The notes under the pieces: generated by a model
Databases searched by the model: none
What the model saw: the letters and a program-made list of their open reading frames with translations, nothing else
Told to the model about the DNA's origin: nothing
Assembly: GCF_030580865.1 (NCBI RefSeq)
Contig: NZ_JAUQSY010000027.1
Coordinates: 1 to 42,027, forward strand
Source of the DNA: Hymenobacter aranciens
GTDB lineage: Bacteria > Bacteroidota > Bacteroidia > Cytophagales > Hymenobacteraceae
Length of the DNA: 42,027 nucleotides
Direction of reading: 5' to 3'
In this document: positions 25,032 through 33,315 of the stretch, piece by piece
Layout of the letters: the number at the start of each line of letters is the position of its first letter
Position numbering within the stretch: position 1 is the stretch's first letter
Program-made: the position numbers and the translations under genes

Positions 25032-27194
25032 TCAGCCCGCTATAATAAGTAGCGGCTCGGCCGTGCTGCTGAGCTGAGCCAGCTGGTCTTCGCGATTGCT
25101 GCCCCAGTTCCAGAGCGTGCCATCGGCGCGGATGGCCAGGCTGTGCGTGCCGCCCGCGCTCACGGCCAGCCAGCGGTGCCGCCCGGCCAGCAGGGTGGGG
25201 GTGTCCCGGGGATACATGTCGCCATCGCCCAGCTGGCCCTTATCGTTGTGGCCCCACACGTAAAGCTGGTTTGCCTCGCTCAGGGCCAATACGTGGTTAT
25301 GGCCCACGCTGAGCTGCTGCCAGTGGGGAAACACCTCCGCCGCCCAAAGGGCGACCGGCCGGTTGGCGAGCGGCAGCCACGTCCACTTGGCAGGGTCCCA
25401 GCCCCAGGCCCAGAGGCTGCCATCGCGCCGCCGGGCCAGGCTGCCGGCGTAGCTGGTGTGCACGCTAAGCCAGTCCTTGTCGGGGCCGATTGGCACCGGC
25501 GCGGCGCGGTCGATGAGGCTGCCATCGCCCAGCTGGCCGTAGGTGTTGCTGCCCCAGGCCCAGAGGCTGCCGTCGGTGTGCAGGGCCAGCACGTGGTTGT
25601 CGCTGCTGCTCACGGCTTGCCAGGTGCTGCCGGGCATCACCGGCACGGGCTGCCGGTGGCGGCGCTTGGGGCCGGGCCCGGTGGGGGCGTCAATTCCCAG
25701 CTGCCCAAACAGATTGTGGCCCCAGGCCCAGAGCGTGCCGTCGTGGCGCAGAGCCAGGCTGTGCATGGCGCAGGCGTGCACGCTCCGCCAGTCTGTGTCG
25801 GTGCCCAGGCGCGTGGGTACCAGGTGAAAAGCATTCTTCGGGGCGGCCAGCTGCCCATCCTCATTGCAGCCCCAGGCCCACAGGCTGCCATCGTGCTGAA
25901 TGCCCAGGCTGTGGGCCGTACCAGCGCTCACCTGCTGCCAGGTAGTGCCCGGCGCAATGGGCAAGGGCTCTACCTGCGCTGCATCAGTGCCGCCGCCCCG
26001 CTGGCCGTAGAAGTTCTGGCCCCAGGCCCAGAGGCTGCCGTCGAGCCGAATACCCAGGCTGTGCGTGACGCCGGCGCTCACGCTGCGCCAGTCGGTGGCG
26101 TGGCCCACCTGGCAGGGGCGGGGCACGACTTGCGTACCCAGGTCGGGGTGGCCCACCTCACCGTGCTCGTTGTTGCCCCAGGCCCAGAGGCTGCCATCGC
26201 GGCGCTGGGCCAGGGTGTGGTAGTCGCCGGTGCTCACCCAGGCCCAGTCGGTGGCCGTGCCGATTTGCACCGGCGCCCTACACTGGTTGTATTCGTCGGG
26301 CAGGCCCAGCACGTTTAGCTGGTTGTCGCCCCAGCCCCAGAGCGTACCATCGGCCCGCACGCCCAGGCTGTGCCCGTCGCCCACGCTCAGGCTCACCCAG
26401 TCGGCGGCGCCATCCAGGCGGGTGGGGACGTAGTGCCGCCACTTCTGCAAGTCGAGCCCCAGCTGGCCGCAGGTATTGTCGCCCCAGGCCCAGAGGGTGC
26501 CCTGGATTGTCAGGGCCAGGTGGTGGTCGCCACCGTTATACACGCGGGCCCACTCGTGGCCCTGGCCCAGGCACACCGGGGCGTACGAGGGCACATCGTC
26601 ATCGTGGAGTAGTGGTAGCAGGTGGCTGTCGCCCCAGCTCCACAGGCAGTGGTCGGCGGTCACGGCCACGGTGTGGGCGGGGCCGGTGCTCACGCTGCGC
26701 CACTGCGTTTCGGCAAATATCTGCACCGGCACCATACTCCTGGCCCCCAGCGCGGCGCCCAGCTGTTCATACTCATTTTCGCCCCAGGCCCACAGGCTGC
26801 CATCGGCGCGCAGGGCCAGGGTGTGGGTGTTGCCGGTGCTCACGCTATGCCAGTCGCAAAAGGTGCCAATCTGCACCGGCACGGGGTGGCTGGTCATCGT
26901 GCCGTCGCCCAGCTGGCTATACGTGTTGTCACCCCAGCCCCACAAGGTGCCATCCTGCCGAATGGCCAGGCTATGTTGCATGATGGTGCTCACGCTAAGC
27001 CAGTTGCTGTCGGGGCCAATGCGCGTCGGTACGGAGCGGGGCGCGGTGTCGCCGGTGCCGAGCTGGCCGTAGTCGTTGTCGCCCCAGGCCCAGAGCGAGC
27101 CATCGGGCCGGATGCTGAGCGAGTGGCGGTGGCCGGCGGCCAGGGGCTGGGGGATAGGGGAGAGAGGGGTGGGGGGAGTGGTAGGAGTAGGCAT
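25032..27194 (-). CDS. RCC1-repeat beta-propeller protein, 14 repeats
   Basis: I chose the ATG ending at 27194 (MPTPTTPPTPLSPIPQPLAAG) because a -7 box lies just upstream and the open frame above it translates promoter DNA. The product has 720 residues with no signal peptide, membrane segment or T9SS sorting domain. I count 14 units with the pattern D-G-(S/T)-L-W-A-W-G-x-N-x-x-G-Q-L-G, each of about 50 residues. Since RCC1 folds close with seven blades, 14 units suggest two propellers in tandem. RCC1-like bacterial proteins are protein-binding platforms; no substrate can be assigned. The product may be cytoplasmic, or exported by a route that is not visible. The flanking genes are unrelated to it. 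Confidence 0.88.
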   Translation of the reverse strand: MPTPTTPPTPLSPIPQPLAAGHRHSLSIRPDGSLWAWGDNDYGQLGTGDTAPRSVPTRIGPDSNWLSVSTIMQHSLAIRQDGTLWGWGDNTYSQLGDGTMTSHPVPVQIGTFCDWHSVSTGNTHTLALRADGSLWAWGENEYEQLGAALGARSMVPVQIFAETQWRSVSTGPAHTVAVTADHCLWSWGDSHLLPLLHDDDVPSYAPVCLGQGHEWARVYNGGDHHLALTIQGTLWAWGDNTCGQLGLDLQKWRHYVPTRLDGAADWVSLSVGDGHSLGVRADGTLWGWGDNQLNVLGLPDEYNQCRAPVQIGTATDWAWVSTGDYHTLAQRRDGSLWAWGNNEHGEVGHPDLGTQVVPRPCQVGHATDWRSVSAGVTHSLGIRLDGSLWAWGQNFYGQRGGGTDAAQVEPLPIAPGTTWQQVSAGTAHSLGIQHDGSLWAWGCNEDGQLAAPKNAFHLVPTRLGTDTDWRSVHACAMHSLALRHDGTLWAWGHNLFGQLGIDAPTGPGPKRRHRQPVPVMPGSTWQAVSSSDNHVLALHTDGSLWAWGSNTYGQLGDGSLIDRAAPVPIGPDKDWLSVHTSYAGSLARRRDGSLWAWGWDPAKWTWLPLANRPVALWAAEVFPHWQQLSVGHNHVLALSEANQLYVWGHNDKGQLGDGDMYPRDTPTLLAGRHRWLAVSAGGTHSLAIRADGTLWNWGSNREDQLAQLSSTAEPLLIIAG

Positions 27195-27235
27195 TGCAGG
27201 GGGTGAAAGGTGGAATAAAATAATAGGAGTAGGGG

Positions 27236-27243
27236 CAAATGTA
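27236..27243 (-). promoter_or_regulatory. -7 box of the RCC1 gene
   Basis: TACATTTG matches TAnnTTTG fully and lies 41 nt before the ATG at 27194. The region where a TTG should stand (about 27264-27266) is covered by the GC-rich intergenic repeat copy that starts at 27258. Confidence 0.55.
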
Positions 27244-27257
27244 GAGGGCTGGGGGGA

Positions 27258-27469
27258 GCGGCGCGGGCGGCGCACCCCACCCCCCGGCCCCCTCCCCTTC
27301 GGGAGAGGGGGAGCCTGGCGTTAGAGGTGTGGCAACTGCAGGCGGCGCGGGCGGCGCACCCCACCCCCCGGCCCCCTCCCCTTCGGGAGAGAGGGAGCCG
27401 GTCATGCACGGCCAGGAATCGTCAGGCTCCCCCTCTCCCAAAGGGGAGGGGGCTGGGGGGTGGGGTGCC
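27258..27469. repeat. Three copies of a GC-rich palindromic intergenic repeat
   Basis: Copies at 27258-27315 and 27342-27399 run in the same direction (gcggcgcgggcggcgcacc, then ccccctccccttcgggaga). A third, shorter copy at 27424-27469 is inverted. Each has a self-complementary core (ccctcccc-ttc-gggagaggggg type). Doublets of direct and inverted copies between genes resemble REP/BIME elements. The third copy may act as a terminator for the gene ending at 27494 or 27194. Confidence 0.7.
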
Positions 27470-27493
27470 GGGACCGGGGGATAAGGCCAAGCC

Positions 27494-28468
27494 CTACCCC
27501 ACCGTCACCTCATACTGCCCCAGCTCCGACGTGTTATTCACCACCAGCAGCACCGGCTCCAGCATGGGGTCGCCCAGCGTAGCCAGGGTGGTGCTGAGCT
27601 TGGCGCCCGGTAGCACCTCGGTGCCGGCGCCGGCCAGGGTCAGGCCATCCACGCTCAGGCCGAAGCTCAGGCGCACCAGGCCCACGTTGCAGAGCTGGAT
27701 TTTCACCAGCGGGTCGGGCGTCACCGGGCTGAGCAGGGCCGCGCTGCTGCCGCCCGGCACAAAGCCCGCCAGCTCCAGGCGGCTGTGGCCGCCCTGGGGC
27801 GCGGGCAGCAGGTTAAAGTCGTAGGCCAGGCGCCGCTTGTCGAGCTGGCTCTTGCCGGGGTAGTGCTGAATGACCATCCCCGCCGCCTCAAACAGCGTCG
27901 CCGTCAGCGTTTCGTCGGCTTCGGTGCCCGTGCTGCGGCTGGTGCCCACGTTGCTCTTCTGCTCGGTTTGCTTGTTGCGGGCCTCGTCGAGAGCCTTCAC
28001 CGCATCCTGAACAGCCGTAATCACGTCGGCCTTCACCACGCCCTTGGTGGCCTGCATGTTTTGCAGCAGCTTGCCCGTTTGCTTGGCATAGTTCGTCAGG
28101 GTCAGGCTGGTCGTGTAGTCGCTCAGGGTCTTGTTAAAAATGGTCTTGAGCAAAGCACTGCTCTTGCCCAGCTGGTCGCGCAGCACCCCATGTTTTCCGC
28201 TAATCACGTCGCGCAGCTTTTGCAGGGCTGCCTTCACCAGGTCGGTTTCGCCCACCTGCTGGCTCAGGGCCGAGCCGGTGGTCGCACTCGCGAGGCTCAG
28301 GGCCTCGGCCTCCCTTTCGAGGCGCGCAATGATGGCGTCGAAATAGTCGGCATCCAGGGCGCGCAGGCGGCCCGCCTGGTTCAGGGCGTACACCACCTTG
28401 CGGTCGCGCGAGAATTCTTCCCGGGCGAAGGGGTTTTCAATGTAAAACTGCGGAAAGTAAGTGGCCAT
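27494..28468 (-). CDS. Unrecognised 324-residue protein, helical N-terminal part and beta-rich C-terminal part
   Basis: The start is the ATG ending at 28468 (MATYFPQFYIENPFAREEF). There is no signal peptide or membrane helix. Residues 30-190 look alpha-helical (LRALDADYFDAIIARLEREAE, VKAALQKLRDVISGKHG). The last about 90 residues look like a beta sandwich (VKIQLCNVGLVRLSFGLSV, LLVVNNTSELGQYEVTVG). I do not recognise a family. Its layout, a short helical region plus an Ig/FnIII-like C-terminus without export signal, resembles that of the 39825-40457 gene, but no sequence similarity is obvious. It stands alone between repeats, and no clear promoter box was found upstream. Confidence 0.75.
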   Translation of the reverse strand: MATYFPQFYIENPFAREEFSRDRKVVYALNQAGRLRALDADYFDAIIARLEREAEALSLASATTGSALSQQVGETDLVKAALQKLRDVISGKHGVLRDQLGKSSALLKTIFNKTLSDYTTSLTLTNYAKQTGKLLQNMQATKGVVKADVITAVQDAVKALDEARNKQTEQKSNVGTSRSTGTEADETLTATLFEAAGMVIQHYPGKSQLDKRRLAYDFNLLPAPQGGHSRLELAGFVPGGSSAALLSPVTPDPLVKIQLCNVGLVRLSFGLSVDGLTLAGAGTEVLPGAKLSTTLATLGDPMLEPVLLVVNNTSELGQYEVTVG

Positions 28469-28957
28469 GTGTAAAAAAAGTGAAGGTGAATGGTAAAAAA
28501 TCAATCAATGGCTCCGCCAGTCCACCCCGTCGGGGCAGATGGCTGATAACGGGCTGGTTGAGGGCCGGGCGGCCCGGCCCCAGGCGTAGGCCTGGGGCGC
28601 ACGCGCCGCACCGCTACGCCGGAGCTTGGGGAGGTCTTTATCTGGTTTAGTACCAGGCCCGCGCCCGCAGGCGGCCGGCTGGATTTGAGTAATGCAGAAG
28701 GTGAGTTGAGATGACGCGGCTAATGTAGGAGTAAAACGTCAATTCCCCGTCAATTTATTTTGCAAAACCCGTTCATAGCAGCATCCCAATGCCCCTGCCG
28801 CGCTGGAAACGCCGTTTTACCCCCGAAAAAAAAGTTGGCCCGACCTGCTGCGCAGACCGGGCCAAGCTACTGCTCATGCCATTACCCCGCCAGTGCGGGC
28901 TTGGCAACTACCTCCTTCGGGCATCATTCCGGCCCCGCCACCGGCCCAGCTATTCAG
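28469..28957. other. Long intergenic region upstream of the 27494-28468 gene
   Basis: No gene is seen. The region holds a perfect 9-bp hairpin at 28577-28598 (GCCCCAGGC, loop GTAG). It also has a direct repeat CGTCAATT at 28737-28744 and 28748-28755, 11 bp apart, and a stretch (28720-28780) much richer in A+T than its surroundings. The AT-rich part may contain the promoter, but no convincing TAnnTTTG with TTG-N20 was found. Confidence 0.4.
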
Positions 28958-29098
28958 TAGCTGCCCCACTCCGGCAAAGCGAACGATACGCCCATCCAAT
29001 AGCTGCCCCACTCTGATAAAGCGAGTGGCAGCACCAGCCATTAGGTAGCTCACCCCGCCAAAGCGAATGACCCAACTAATCGTTGGTTGCCCCACCCG
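28958..29098. repeat. Degenerate tandem repeat of about 42-46 bp
   Basis: Units start at about 28958, 29000, 29046 and 29085 with tagctgccccact-like sequence followed by aaagcga. On the minus strand they encode VGQLLDGRIVRFAGVGQLL-like peptide in an open frame without a good start. The array lies 60 bp past the stop of the 29158-31956 gene. Its role is unknown. Confidence 0.55.
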
Positions 29099-29157
29099 CG
29101 CCGCCCGGGCCACCCCTCCACCGCCTACCAAATGCCGCCCGCCGGGCCGCCCTTGGC

Positions 29158-31956
29158 TTACTCCACCGCCACGCGCCGCACCTGCGGCCCGCAACGCAGC
29201 AGGTACAGGCCCGGGGCCAGCCCGGCGGGCAGCCCGAGCCGGGCCGTGCCTTCGGCATCGGCCGTGGTGCGGCCCACGGGGCGGCCCAGGGCATCTACCA
29301 GCACTGCGGGGGCCCGGGCGGGCAGGCCGCTCACCGTAAGGCTGCCGTGGGCGGGATTGGGGTACACCTGCCAGGTGGCCGCCCCGGTAGCGGCGCCGGT
29401 AGCCAGCGTCTGCTCCACGGTGAACGGGATGCTGGCGCTGACGCCGGCCGGCGTGCCTACGGCAATGGTGTAGGCGCCGGGCGCCAGGCCCGCCGGCACC
29501 AGCACGCTGGCAATGCTGCCGGCCGAGGGCACGAAGCCCGCCGGGGCCGGGGTGCTGGTGCCGCCGGCATCGGTGAATAGCACCGTCTGGGCCGCGCCCA
29601 GGTTGGCGCCCGTCAGCGTCAGGCTGCTGCCCACCGGTGCGCCGGGCACCGATACCGTATAGAGCACCGGCCCGGTGCCATACAGCCCGAAGCAGTTGAC
29701 CACTTTCGAGTTATCGAACACGGCGCTGAAATAGCCGCCCACCGCCAGCTGACTGCCCGGCCCGGCCGCCATCGCCCACACCGGCGCATTGAGGCCCGAG
29801 CCCAGACCGGTCCAAGCCGTACCATCCCACTGGGCCAGGTTGTTGACGGTGGTGCCGCCGGCCCGCAGGAAGCCACCGCCCACGTACAAGATGCCGTTGG
29901 CCCGGGCCATCGACAAGGCCGGGCCCACGAAGCCCGTGCCCAGCGGCTGCCAGGCCGTGCCAGTCCACTGGGCCACGTAGGCGGCCGGCGCGCCGCCCGC
30001 CTGCGTGAAGTACCCGGCCGCGTACACCCCGGTAGCCGTGGCCGCCAGGGCCGTGGCGCGGCCGTTGAGGCCCGCGCCCAGCGCGCTCCAGGCCGCGCCA
30101 TCCCAGCGGGCAATGCGGCTAGCGGCCGCGCCCCCGGCCGTCCCGAACGAGCCGCCCGCATACACCACCGCCCCATTGGCCGCCAACGATTCGACGGTGC
30201 CATCAACCCCCGTGCCCAGGGGCTGCCAGACGGCGCCCGTCCAGCGGGCCACGCGGCTGGCGGCCTGCCCGCCGGCCTGCGTAAAGCGCCCCCCCGCGTA
30301 CACGTCCGAGCCCGCGGCGGCCAGGGCGTTTACTACATCATTAACGCCCGCGCCCAGTGCGGCCCAGGTGCTGCCATTCCAGCGGGCCACGTTGCTGGCT
30401 GGCACGCCCCCAGCCTGGCTGAAGTAGCCGCCCACGTACAGCGTGTTGCCCACTACGGCCAGCGCATTCACGAACGGAGACGCGAAGCTGCCCGACACGG
30501 GGCCGCCCACCCCGCCACCCACGGCGTGCCAGGCCGTGCCATCCCAGCGGGCCACGTAGCTGGCCGCCAGCCCGCCAATGTGGGTGAAGTTGCCGCCCAC
30601 GTACACGTCGGCACCCAGCACCGCCACGGCGCTCACGGTGCCATTGAGGCCCGTGCCTAGGGCCTCCCAGCGGCTGCCGTCCCAGCGGGCCACATTGCGG
30701 GCCCCCTCGGCTCCCGCCCGGCTGAAGAGACCCCCCACGTATAGCGTACTGCCCACCAGCGCCATGGTCTGTACCTTGTCGTTGAGCTCATTGCTGACGC
30801 CAGTATCGATAAGGCTCCAAGCCGTGCCGTTCCAGCGGGCCAGGTTGTTGGCCCCCACGAGGCCGCCAGCCGTGCTAAACACCCCGCCCACGTAGAGACT
30901 ACCGCCCGCCACCACCAGCGACTGCACCGAGGGTGTGAGGCCGCTCACGCCCGTGCCCAGCGTATGCCAGGCCGTGCCATCCCAGCGGGCCACCCGGTAG
31001 GCCGTCGTGCCGCTGGCCGAGGCAAAGCTGCCGCCCACGTACAGGTCGGAGCCCATCACCGCCAGGGCCGCCACCGTGTTGTTGACGCCCGTGCCCAGCG
31101 CGCTCCAGGCCGTGCCGTTCCAGCGGGCCACCCGGTTGGTGCTCACCGTGCCGGCCATCGTGAAGCCGCCGCCCACGTAGAGGTCGGGGCCCAGCATGGC
31201 CAGGGCGCCCACGTCGCCATTGAGGCCGCTGCCCAGGGCGTGCCAGGCCGTTCCGTCCCAGCGGGCCACGCGGCTGGCTGGCACGCCGCCCGCCGTGTCA
31301 AAGCTGCCCCCCGCATACAGGTCGGTGCCCAGCGCGGCCAGCACCCGCACCGTGCCCACGAAGTTGCCGCCCACCACGCTCCAGGCCGTGCCGTTCCAGC
31401 GGGCCACTTGGTTGACTGATGGGCCGCCGGTCAGGCTGAGGGTGCCGCCCACGTACACCTCGCCGCGCCACAGGGCCACGGCCAGCGGCGTGCCGCCCAC
31501 CCCGGTGCCCATCGTCGTCCAGGCGGTGCCGTCCCAGCGGGCTACGTGGTTGGCCGGCAGGCCGCCCACGGCCGTGAACGCACCCACAATGAATACCTCG
31601 CCGCCGGGGCCCGCTGCCAGGGCCGTCACGGCGGCATTGGTGCCGGGCAGGTAAAAGCCGTCGTACCATAGCTCGTCGCCCACGCCCGCGCTCCGCTGCG
31701 CGCCCCGGGGCCTAAACACCGGCCGCCCATCGGGGGCCATGCTAAAGGCATAGCCCGCCGCATCGAACGAGCCGTGCAGGCCGGGGCGCAGAGTGCCATC
31801 GGGGGCCAGCGCCCCGGCCAGGCCGGTTTGGGCGGGCAGGCCGGTGGCGCGGGCGGGCCGTAGCCCCAGCGCCAGCAGCGCCACGCCCAACAGCAGCAAC
31901 ACACGGGCGCCGGTCAGCCAGCGCCGCCAAGCAAGTATCAAGTAAGCGTTTGTCAT
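29158..31956 (-). CDS. T9SS-sorted beta-propeller-like protein with 13 VARWDGTAW repeats
   Basis: The ATG ending at 31956 (MTNAYLILAWRRWLTGARVLL) is preferred over an in-frame TTG two codons upstream, because a -7 box overlaps that region. The signal peptide is followed by 13 repeats of about 55 residues, each with VARW(D/N)GTAW..LG(T/S)G and L.V.G..(L/V)YVGG.F..AGG, like the Rax2/kelch-type propeller repeats found in Bacteroidota secreted proteins. A TIG domain follows (VPGAPVGSSLTLTGANLG). A T9SS type A sorting domain ends the protein (WQVYPNPAHGSLTVSG ... GLYLLRCGPQVRRVAVE). The product has 932 residues and is exported through Sec and the type IX system. The repeats may bind glycan or protein, which is inference. 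It is a single-gene unit with a probable leaderless transcript. Confidence 0.92.
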   Translation of the reverse strand: MTNAYLILAWRRWLTGARVLLLLGVALLALGLRPARATGLPAQTGLAGALAPDGTLRPGLHGSFDAAGYAFSMAPDGRPVFRPRGAQRSAGVGDELWYDGFYLPGTNAAVTALAAGPGGEVFIVGAFTAVGGLPANHVARWDGTAWTTMGTGVGGTPLAVALWRGEVYVGGTLSLTGGPSVNQVARWNGTAWSVVGGNFVGTVRVLAALGTDLYAGGSFDTAGGVPASRVARWDGTAWHALGSGLNGDVGALAMLGPDLYVGGGFTMAGTVSTNRVARWNGTAWSALGTGVNNTVAALAVMGSDLYVGGSFASASGTTAYRVARWDGTAWHTLGTGVSGLTPSVQSLVVAGGSLYVGGVFSTAGGLVGANNLARWNGTAWSLIDTGVSNELNDKVQTMALVGSTLYVGGLFSRAGAEGARNVARWDGSRWEALGTGLNGTVSAVAVLGADVYVGGNFTHIGGLAASYVARWDGTAWHAVGGGVGGPVSGSFASPFVNALAVVGNTLYVGGYFSQAGGVPASNVARWNGSTWAALGAGVNDVVNALAAAGSDVYAGGRFTQAGGQAASRVARWTGAVWQPLGTGVDGTVESLAANGAVVYAGGSFGTAGGAAASRIARWDGAAWSALGAGLNGRATALAATATGVYAAGYFTQAGGAPAAYVAQWTGTAWQPLGTGFVGPALSMARANGILYVGGGFLRAGGTTVNNLAQWDGTAWTGLGSGLNAPVWAMAAGPGSQLAVGGYFSAVFDNSKVVNCFGLYGTGPVLYTVSVPGAPVGSSLTLTGANLGAAQTVLFTDAGGTSTPAPAGFVPSAGSIASVLVPAGLAPGAYTIAVGTPAGVSASIPFTVEQTLATGAATGAATWQVYPNPAHGSLTVSGLPARAPAVLVDALGRPVGRTTADAEGTARLGLPAGLAPGLYLLRCGPQVRRVAVE

Positions 31957-31959
31957 ACC

Positions 31960-31967
31960 CAAAGGTA
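31960..31967 (-). promoter_or_regulatory. -7 box 3 nt from ATG (leaderless promoter)
   Basis: TACCTTTG, a full TAnnTTTG match, ends 3 nt before the ATG at 31956. If transcription starts a few nt past the box, as is usual, the mRNA begins at or next to the start codon. Confidence 0.6.
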
Positions 31968-32008
31968 GGGGCCCGCTCCGTATTGCCCCAGCGCCCCGCG
32001 CCGCCCGC

Positions 32009-32707
32009 CTAGTTCAGGTTCAGCCCGAACAGCACCCCCAGCCAGGGCCGGCCCTGGTAGAGCCAGTGCGGCCCATCGGCCCCCAGCAGGTAGTCGAAGC
32101 CCAGGGCCGCGCCCACGTTCAGCGCCCGGATGTCGTAGATGGCCGCCACCCCGCCGTGCAGCACCGCCCCCTCGTAGTCGGTGATGGCGTGCTGGCGCGT
32201 CAAATCGGCCGTCACAATGGTAGAGCCCAGCCCCACGAAGCCCCCGTAGCCAAAGCCGGCGGTGCGAATCTGCGGCACGGCCTGCCCCGTGGGCAGCACC
32301 GTGCGCCGAAAGTGGTAGCGGTCGAGCCGCCGCCCCAGGTACAGGGCGGCATTGAAGGTAGTGTTGAGCTGGGCCGGCACGCCCTCGCGGCTGGCCCGCA
32401 GCTTGAAGGGCAGCGTAAAAATATCGAAGTCAAACTCGCCGTGGCGCAGCTTCAGGCCCTCGAAGTCGGCCAGGCCGTAGCGCAGCGGACGGGCCTGCGG
32501 GCCGGGGTAAAACACCAGGCTGTCGGGCGTGGGCTGCGCCAGGTACAGCCGGCGGCCGGGCGCCTGGTCGGCCACCCCGGCCAGCGCCCCCGAGCGGGTG
32601 CGGGCCACCTGGTAGTGGCCGGGTGCCAGCTGCGGCACGCGCCCCACCGTGCAGCCGGCCAGCACCGCCGGCAGCAGCAAGAGGCTAAACAGAAGCAACC
32701 GAACCAT
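32009..32707 (-). CDS. Putative outer-membrane lipoprotein, unknown function
   Basis: The ATG ending at 32707 gives MVRLLLFSLLLLPAVLAGC, a signal peptide with a lipobox (LAGC, Cys18). The product has 232 residues. The body is beta-rich with short strands (YHFRRTVLPTGQ, AGFGYGGFVGLGSTIV, ALNVGAALGFDYLLG) and ends GVLFGLNLN, which resembles a small membrane-associated barrel or a porin-like fold. I do not recognise a family. It is divergent from the + strand gene at 32804, with 96 bp between the two starts. Its promoter box lies only 4 nt from the ATG. Confidence 0.8.
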   Translation of the reverse strand: MVRLLLFSLLLLPAVLAGCTVGRVPQLAPGHYQVARTRSGALAGVADQAPGRRLYLAQPTPDSLVFYPGPQARPLRYGLADFEGLKLRHGEFDFDIFTLPFKLRASREGVPAQLNTTFNAALYLGRRLDRYHFRRTVLPTGQAVPQIRTAGFGYGGFVGLGSTIVTADLTRQHAITDYEGAVLHGGVAAIYDIRALNVGAALGFDYLLGADGPHWLYQGRPWLGVLFGLNLN

Positions 32708-32711
32708 GCCG

Positions 32712-32719
32712 CGAAGGTA
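32712..32719 (-). promoter_or_regulatory. -7-like box 4 nt from ATG
   Basis: TACCTTCG has one mismatch to TAnnTTTG and ends 4 nt before the ATG at 32707, suggesting a leaderless mRNA. Confidence 0.45.
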
Positions 32720-32752
32720 AGCGCCCCCGGCCGTCATCCCTGCATTTGGGCG

Positions 32753-32760
32753 TACCTTTC
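32753..32760 (+). promoter_or_regulatory. -7-like box of the + strand gene
   Basis: TACCTTTC has one mismatch to TAnnTTTG and lies 43 nt before the ATG at 32804, in the divergent intergenic space shared with the lipoprotein gene. Confidence 0.4.
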
Positions 32761-32803
32761 GTGAAACCGCGGCCACTACGGGCCCGGGTGCGCCCCCGGC
32801 CCT

Positions 32804-33244
32804 ATGAAAACCCCCGTGCTTCCCCCTGCCGCCCTCCACATTGCCCGCGACCCGGGCACAGGCTTTCTGAGCGCCCGCTGGCAGGGGCCCGTGCCCGAGG
32901 TGCTGCTCATGCGCCACTACGTGGTGCTGCTGGCCGAGGCCCACCGCCTGCCCGGCGGCCACTTCTGGCTGCTCGACCTGCGGGGCCGCAACTGGCCCAG
33001 CCCGCGCTTCGAGCACTGGTTCAGCCACATTCTGGCCCCCCGCGTCACCGATGCCCTCGGCCACCCCGTGTTCGTGGCCTGCGTGCTCGATGCCGGCCAC
33101 GCCCCCGAGGCCAACGGCCCCGCCGCCGAGGCCAGCCAGCGCGAGTGCGCCACCCACGACCTATACACCTACTTCTTCGATAGCGAAGACGCGGCCCGCG
33201 CCTGGCTGCGGCACCAGCAGCAGCACTACCACACGCCGGCCTAG
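32804..33244 (+). CDS. Small STAS/SEC14-like (SpoIIAA-like) domain protein
   Basis: The product has 146 residues, with no signal peptide. The pattern is GTGFLSARWQGPVPEVLLMRHY ... GHFWLLDLRGRNWPSPRFEHWF ... HPVFVACVLDA ... TYFFDSEDAARAWL. This fits the alternating beta-alpha layout of STAS/SEC14-like proteins common in Hymenobacter, with a central 'LLDLR' strand and a final 'F.d.e.A..WL' helix. Its role is unknown, perhaps a cytosolic signalling or lipid-binding module. It is the only + strand gene in the window and converges on a protein of the same general type at 33316-33717. Confidence 0.78.
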   Translation: MKTPVLPPAALHIARDPGTGFLSARWQGPVPEVLLMRHYVVLLAEAHRLPGGHFWLLDLRGRNWPSPRFEHWFSHILAPRVTDALGHPVFVACVLDAGHAPEANGPAAEASQRECATHDLYTYFFDSEDAARAWLRHQQQHYHTPA

Positions 33245-33315
33245 CGCCCGGCCCGGCCGGCCCCTACGAAGCAGCAGCAGCATGCCCCCGTGTGCTGGCG
33301 CGCCGGCCCCGGCCC

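Noticed and set aside
21025..25077. A 1350-codon + strand open frame
   Set aside because: It is antisense to the S74 fibre gene. GC-rich codons leave few stops on the opposite strand, and the translation shows no domain, only A/G/V/H/R-rich sequence.
28737..28755. CGTCAATT direct repeat 11 bp apart as a regulator site
   Set aside because: It is a single occurrence 270 bp from the nearest start with no -7 box at a sensible distance, so it is noted only as a landmark.
31957..31962. TTG start two codons before the ATG of the 29158-31956 gene
   Set aside because: The TTG is part of the -7 box TACCTTTG, so it is unlikely to lie in the transcript.
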